DNA of 64,000 nucleotides from JALYXI01 sp963716685. Its GTDB lineage: Bacteria > Acidobacteriota > Terriglobia > Bryobacterales > Bryobacteraceae. Positions 61,984 to 64,000 of this stretch are shown one piece after another. Position 1 is the stretch's first letter. Each line of letters opens with the position of its first letter. Below the pieces are notes generated by a model. The model worked only from the letters and a program-made list of their open reading frames with translations, had not been told where the DNA came from and did not search any database. The DNA lies in the NCBI GenBank assembly GCA_963716685.1, contig CAVQTR010000003.1, positions 3,038,001 to 3,102,000 of the forward strand, written 5' to 3'. A program made the position numbers and the translations under genes.

Positions 61984-62841
61984 CTAGCGCAGCTTGCCTT
62001 CGACGAACGGGACTTCGAAGACCTTTTCGTGCTGCACCGGGCCGTGGCCGAAGTACCCGCCTTCGCCGAACACCTCGCCGTGGTCGGCGGTGATGGTGAT
62101 CCAGGTGTTGTCCGGGACCTTGTCGAAGAGTTCTTCCACCACGCCGTCCAGGTATTGAACAGCTTTGATCTGGCGCTGTCGCAGTTCCTCCAGTTTCACC
62201 TGATCGAACGCGACCCCGGTGGCGTTCTCGTCTTTGAGCTTGCCTCCAACCGTGTGAGCGTCCAGGTGCTTGAATACACCGTGAATGCCGTGGATTCGGG
62301 GCCACAGATCCGGGGACTCATCGGGCAGCGCGTACGGATAGTGCGTTTCTCCGACGTTCAGCAGATAGTACGAAGGCCGGTCTTCGGGGAAGGTCATCTC
62401 AGCTATCATGGCGCGCATGTCGTTGTGCTTCGGCATGAGCTTGAATTTGTCGAAACCCTGATTCAGGATGGTCTTCGGGTTCAGGACTGGAAGCGACACC
62501 AGCGCGTTGGTATGATAGCCAAGATTTTGTTTGAAAAAGAGCGGGAGGTAGAGCTGTGGTATCAATGACTTAAATTCAAAGTTATCTATTCCAAGGCGGT
62601 CTGAATAGCGAATAAAGTCTTTTTTGTAGTACTCAGACGCGTAGACCAGTTCCGGGCGGGTATGCGGCATCAGGCCCATCAGCAGGTTGTAGTGCGAAGG
62701 GGCGGTCCAGGTGGCGTAGGACCAGCGCCTTTCGAGCGCTCCCAGCTTCAGAATGGTCTTTGGTTTGGCGGCTTCAAATGAATCAAAGCGACAGCTGTCG
62801 AAGATGATCGTAATGAAATTGTTACCCTGAATGGTGCTCAT
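61984..62841 (-). CDS. Sulfatase/alkaline-phosphatase-fold protein
   Basis: A protein of 285 residues without signal. It has the start of the alkaline phosphatase superfamily core (NNFITIIFDSCRFDSFEAAK, with metal-binding Asp), the nucleophile-site region ATWTAPSHYNLLMGLMPHTR, a later His in LLNVGETHYPYALPDESPD, and the metal site DHGEVFGEGGYFGHGPVQHE near the C-terminus. The sulfatase CxPxR motif is missing; Ser or Thr may act as nucleophile instead. Its size is smaller than most sulfatases, and it has no transmembrane part. It starts at the ATG 62841; the frame is open to 62919. Convergent with the hydrolase-TIGR03437 gene. Substrate unknown. Confidence 0.78.
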   Translation of the reverse strand: MSTIQGNNFITIIFDSCRFDSFEAAKPKTILKLGALERRWSYATWTAPSHYNLLMGLMPHTRPELVYASEYYKKDFIRYSDRLGIDNFEFKSLIPQLYLPLFFKQNLGYHTNALVSLPVLNPKTILNQGFDKFKLMPKHNDMRAMIAEMTFPEDRPSYYLLNVGETHYPYALPDESPDLWPRIHGIHGVFKHLDAHTVGGKLKDENATGVAFDQVKLEELRQRQIKAVQYLDGVVEELFDKVPDNTWITITADHGEVFGEGGYFGHGPVQHEKVFEVPFVEGKLR

Positions 62842-63182
62842 TGGCTCCCTGAAGATTCGGTAGTGACGGGTGTATTGCCGGTACGAACGTGGACGTGGCC
62901 GGCGGAAATGCAGCGGCACTGTTCGGTCCTGCCAGTATAGTGCAGGGTAAGGAGCGAACGATACAAATTTGAATAATATTTGTTAGTGATCGTACACGCA
63001 GGAGGTACTCCGCATTGTCCCGGATAATAAGGGGAAAGACCTCACTTTAGTGCTGGTACGAACCGGGGCGTCGGAATGGCATTTCATAAGAATTAATGTT
63101 GACACAAGTTAACAACCGGGTTATCCTTCATTCCTAACGTCACAACAAGGGGTTCAAGGGCACATGGACACGGTAAGCTGTT
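62842..63182 (+). other. Intergenic region between divergent genes
   Basis: About 340 bases without a long reading frame, notably richer in A and T than the rest of the window. It holds a dyad (ACAAAT at 62963-62968, ATTTGT at 62978-62983, nine-base spacer) that could bind a regulator, and a promoter-like pair further on. A short frame starting at ATG 63164 stops after eight codons. No RNA gene is seen. Confidence 0.5.
63099..63127 (+). promoter_or_regulatory. Sigma70-like promoter of the PEP-CTERM gene
   Basis: TTGACA (63099-63104) is a perfect -35 box; TATCCT (63122-63127) matches the -10 consensus at four of six bases, with 17 bp between them. The box lies about 55 bp before the gene start. 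A GTTAAC palindrome sits inside the spacer (63108-63113). Confidence 0.5.
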
Positions 63183-64000
63183 TTGTTTAAATCCACCGCA
63201 CTTCTTATTTCTTCCTTCGCTTTTACGGGGGTTGCAGCACAGGCATCGATTCTTTATGAGAACGCACTGCCGAACATCAATCTGAACCAGCCGGCCGGTA
63301 ACGCGCGCAGCAACGTTGCCTTTTCGGAAAGCGACCCGGTCGACTTCTTCGACGGCACGAGTGTCACCTTCTCCCCGACCCTGCTTGGCGGCTCCTCCGT
63401 GATCATCAGCTCGATAACCAACTGGTCCGTTGCCTCCGTCCTTGGCCAGCCGCTCGGGGACGAATTCGATTCAGTTTACCTGATGTACCGCCCGGTGGGG
63501 GGCACCTGGCAGGTCGCGCTGGATCAGAACGGAAATCCCGAGACCGGAACCCCCAATCAGTTTTTCGATTCGGTGAATCCGAATCTGGTCAACGACAGCA
63601 ATCCCGACATCACTCACACACAGGTCCCGTACACGGCCAAAGTCGCCGACTACGAGTCGCTGACAACCGCTGGCAGTTATTTCCCGCTCTGGCAGAATAC
63701 GTTCACCAATCTGTCTCTGCAGCTGGCAACAGGCGTTCCTTACGAGTTTTCGGTCTGGGGCGCCAGCTCAGATGCGGACCCCAACTCAGAGTATGGGTAC
63801 TGGTTCAATGCCTATTCCAGCCCCAGTTTCTTCCTCAGCGGAGCACGGGAGGACGATAAGACCGGAACCTACCTGCGCTGCGATGCCACCCAGCTAAGTA
63901 ATCCCTGCTTTGTGGAAGATCCGTTTACCGATCAGACCTGGGACAAACGCGCCGATTTCGATATCATGATTAATGGAATCGCGGCCCCGGAGCCTGGTAC
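63183..64000 (+). CDS. Probable PEP-CTERM protein (5' part, runs off the window)
   Basis: The frame is open from 63177 to the window end. A TTG at 63183 starts a good signal peptide (FKSTALLISSFAFTGVAAQA). The mature part is a secreted beta-rich domain (SILYENALPNINLNQPAG, VTFSPTLLGGSSVIISSITN, ITNWSVASVLGQ). The last visible residues are MINGIAAPEPGT, which fits the PEP motif of PEP-CTERM/exosortase proteins; the helix and basic tail that should follow are outside the window. An ATG at 63164 reaches this frame if one T in TTTTG is an extra base. No exosortase gene is visible here. Confidence 0.65.
   Translation, partial: MFKSTALLISSFAFTGVAAQASILYENALPNINLNQPAGNARSNVAFSESDPVDFFDGTSVTFSPTLLGGSSVIISSITNWSVASVLGQPLGDEFDSVYLMYRPVGGTWQVALDQNGNPETGTPNQFFDSVNPNLVNDSNPDITHTQVPYTAKVADYESLTTAGSYFPLWQNTFTNLSLQLATGVPYEFSVWGASSDADPNSEYGYWFNAYSSPSFFLSGAREDDKTGTYLRCDATQLSNPCFVEDPFTDQTWDKRADFDIMINGIAAPEPG

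Overview
The window looks like a chromosomal segment of an Acidobacteriota member close to Solibacter/Bryobacter (order Bryobacterales). The evidence is lineage-type protein families visible in the translations: three proteins ending in the Solibacter C-terminal domain (TIGR03437), an orphan duplicated permease of the ADOP type, an ANRxNxxxSTGPKT conserved protein, and the DUF1592/DUF1552, DUF1080 and PQQ/cytochrome c proteins common in that group. Base composition is GC-rich throughout, coding density is very high, and many genes overlap by 1-8 bases (ATGA, GTGA, TAGTG junctions). I see no CRISPR array, transposase, integrase, rRNA or prophage block. The only RNA gene is tRNA-Asp(GTC).

Layout. 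1-9.9 kb: end of a membrane protein; minus-strand run MFS-fabD-amidohydrolase; an aldo/keto reductase; a MoxR-type ATPase with its VWA partner; two exported proteins of unknown function; and a DedA-rhodanese protein with an in-frame TGA. 10-15.4 kb: surface/secretion set (TIGR03437 protein, two pseudopilins, TPR-secretin-cohesin protein). 15.5-24.1 kb: smpB, pepA, hybrid histidine kinase, cupin-like protein, glgC, quinone-oxidoreductase-like protein, PEGA-domain Ser/Thr kinase, tRNA-Asp. 24.1-28.9 kb: ABC exporter pair, GntP permease, sialidase-like protein. 29-34.8 kb: flippase-like membrane protein, DUF1080 protein, ADOP permease, RbsD/FucU-like lipoprotein, topoisomerase IB. 34.9-44 kb: spermidine-synthase-like membrane protein coupled to a fused E1 dehydrogenase, Gfo/Idh/MocA oxidoreductase, lysozyme-like protein, a second TIGR03437 protein. 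44-50.4 kb: sugar-phosphate transferase for exopolysaccharide, then a minus-strand operon mazG-GNAT-menC-like-MFS-SDR. 50.4-59 kb: plus-strand operon of periplasmic redox genes (DUF1592 cytochrome, DUF1552, ankyrin, di-haem cytochrome c, PQQ dehydrogenase, sugar isomerase/epimerase). 59-64 kb: two tandem alpha/beta hydrolases, a sulfatase-fold protein, and the start of a probable PEP-CTERM protein.

The strongest candidate for something new is the DedA-rhodanese gene (8972-9934, minus). A TGA stands where relatives carry the second Cys of a Cys-x-Cys active-site loop. The rest of the rhodanese domain stays open for 50 more codons, and the extended frame ends in an ATGA overlap with the next gene. 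A perfect 7-bp stem with a 5-nt loop containing G begins 14 nt after the TGA. This is what a bacterial selenocysteine codon with a SECIS-type hairpin should look like. A read error or a true nonsense mutation must still be excluded.

A caution on sequence quality: at least ten single-base insertions break otherwise conserved genes, seven of them within about 1 kb (48.07-49.05 kb). Every one reads as +1, which points to consensus errors more than to gene decay. I therefore annotate the affected genes as full-length with a frameshift.
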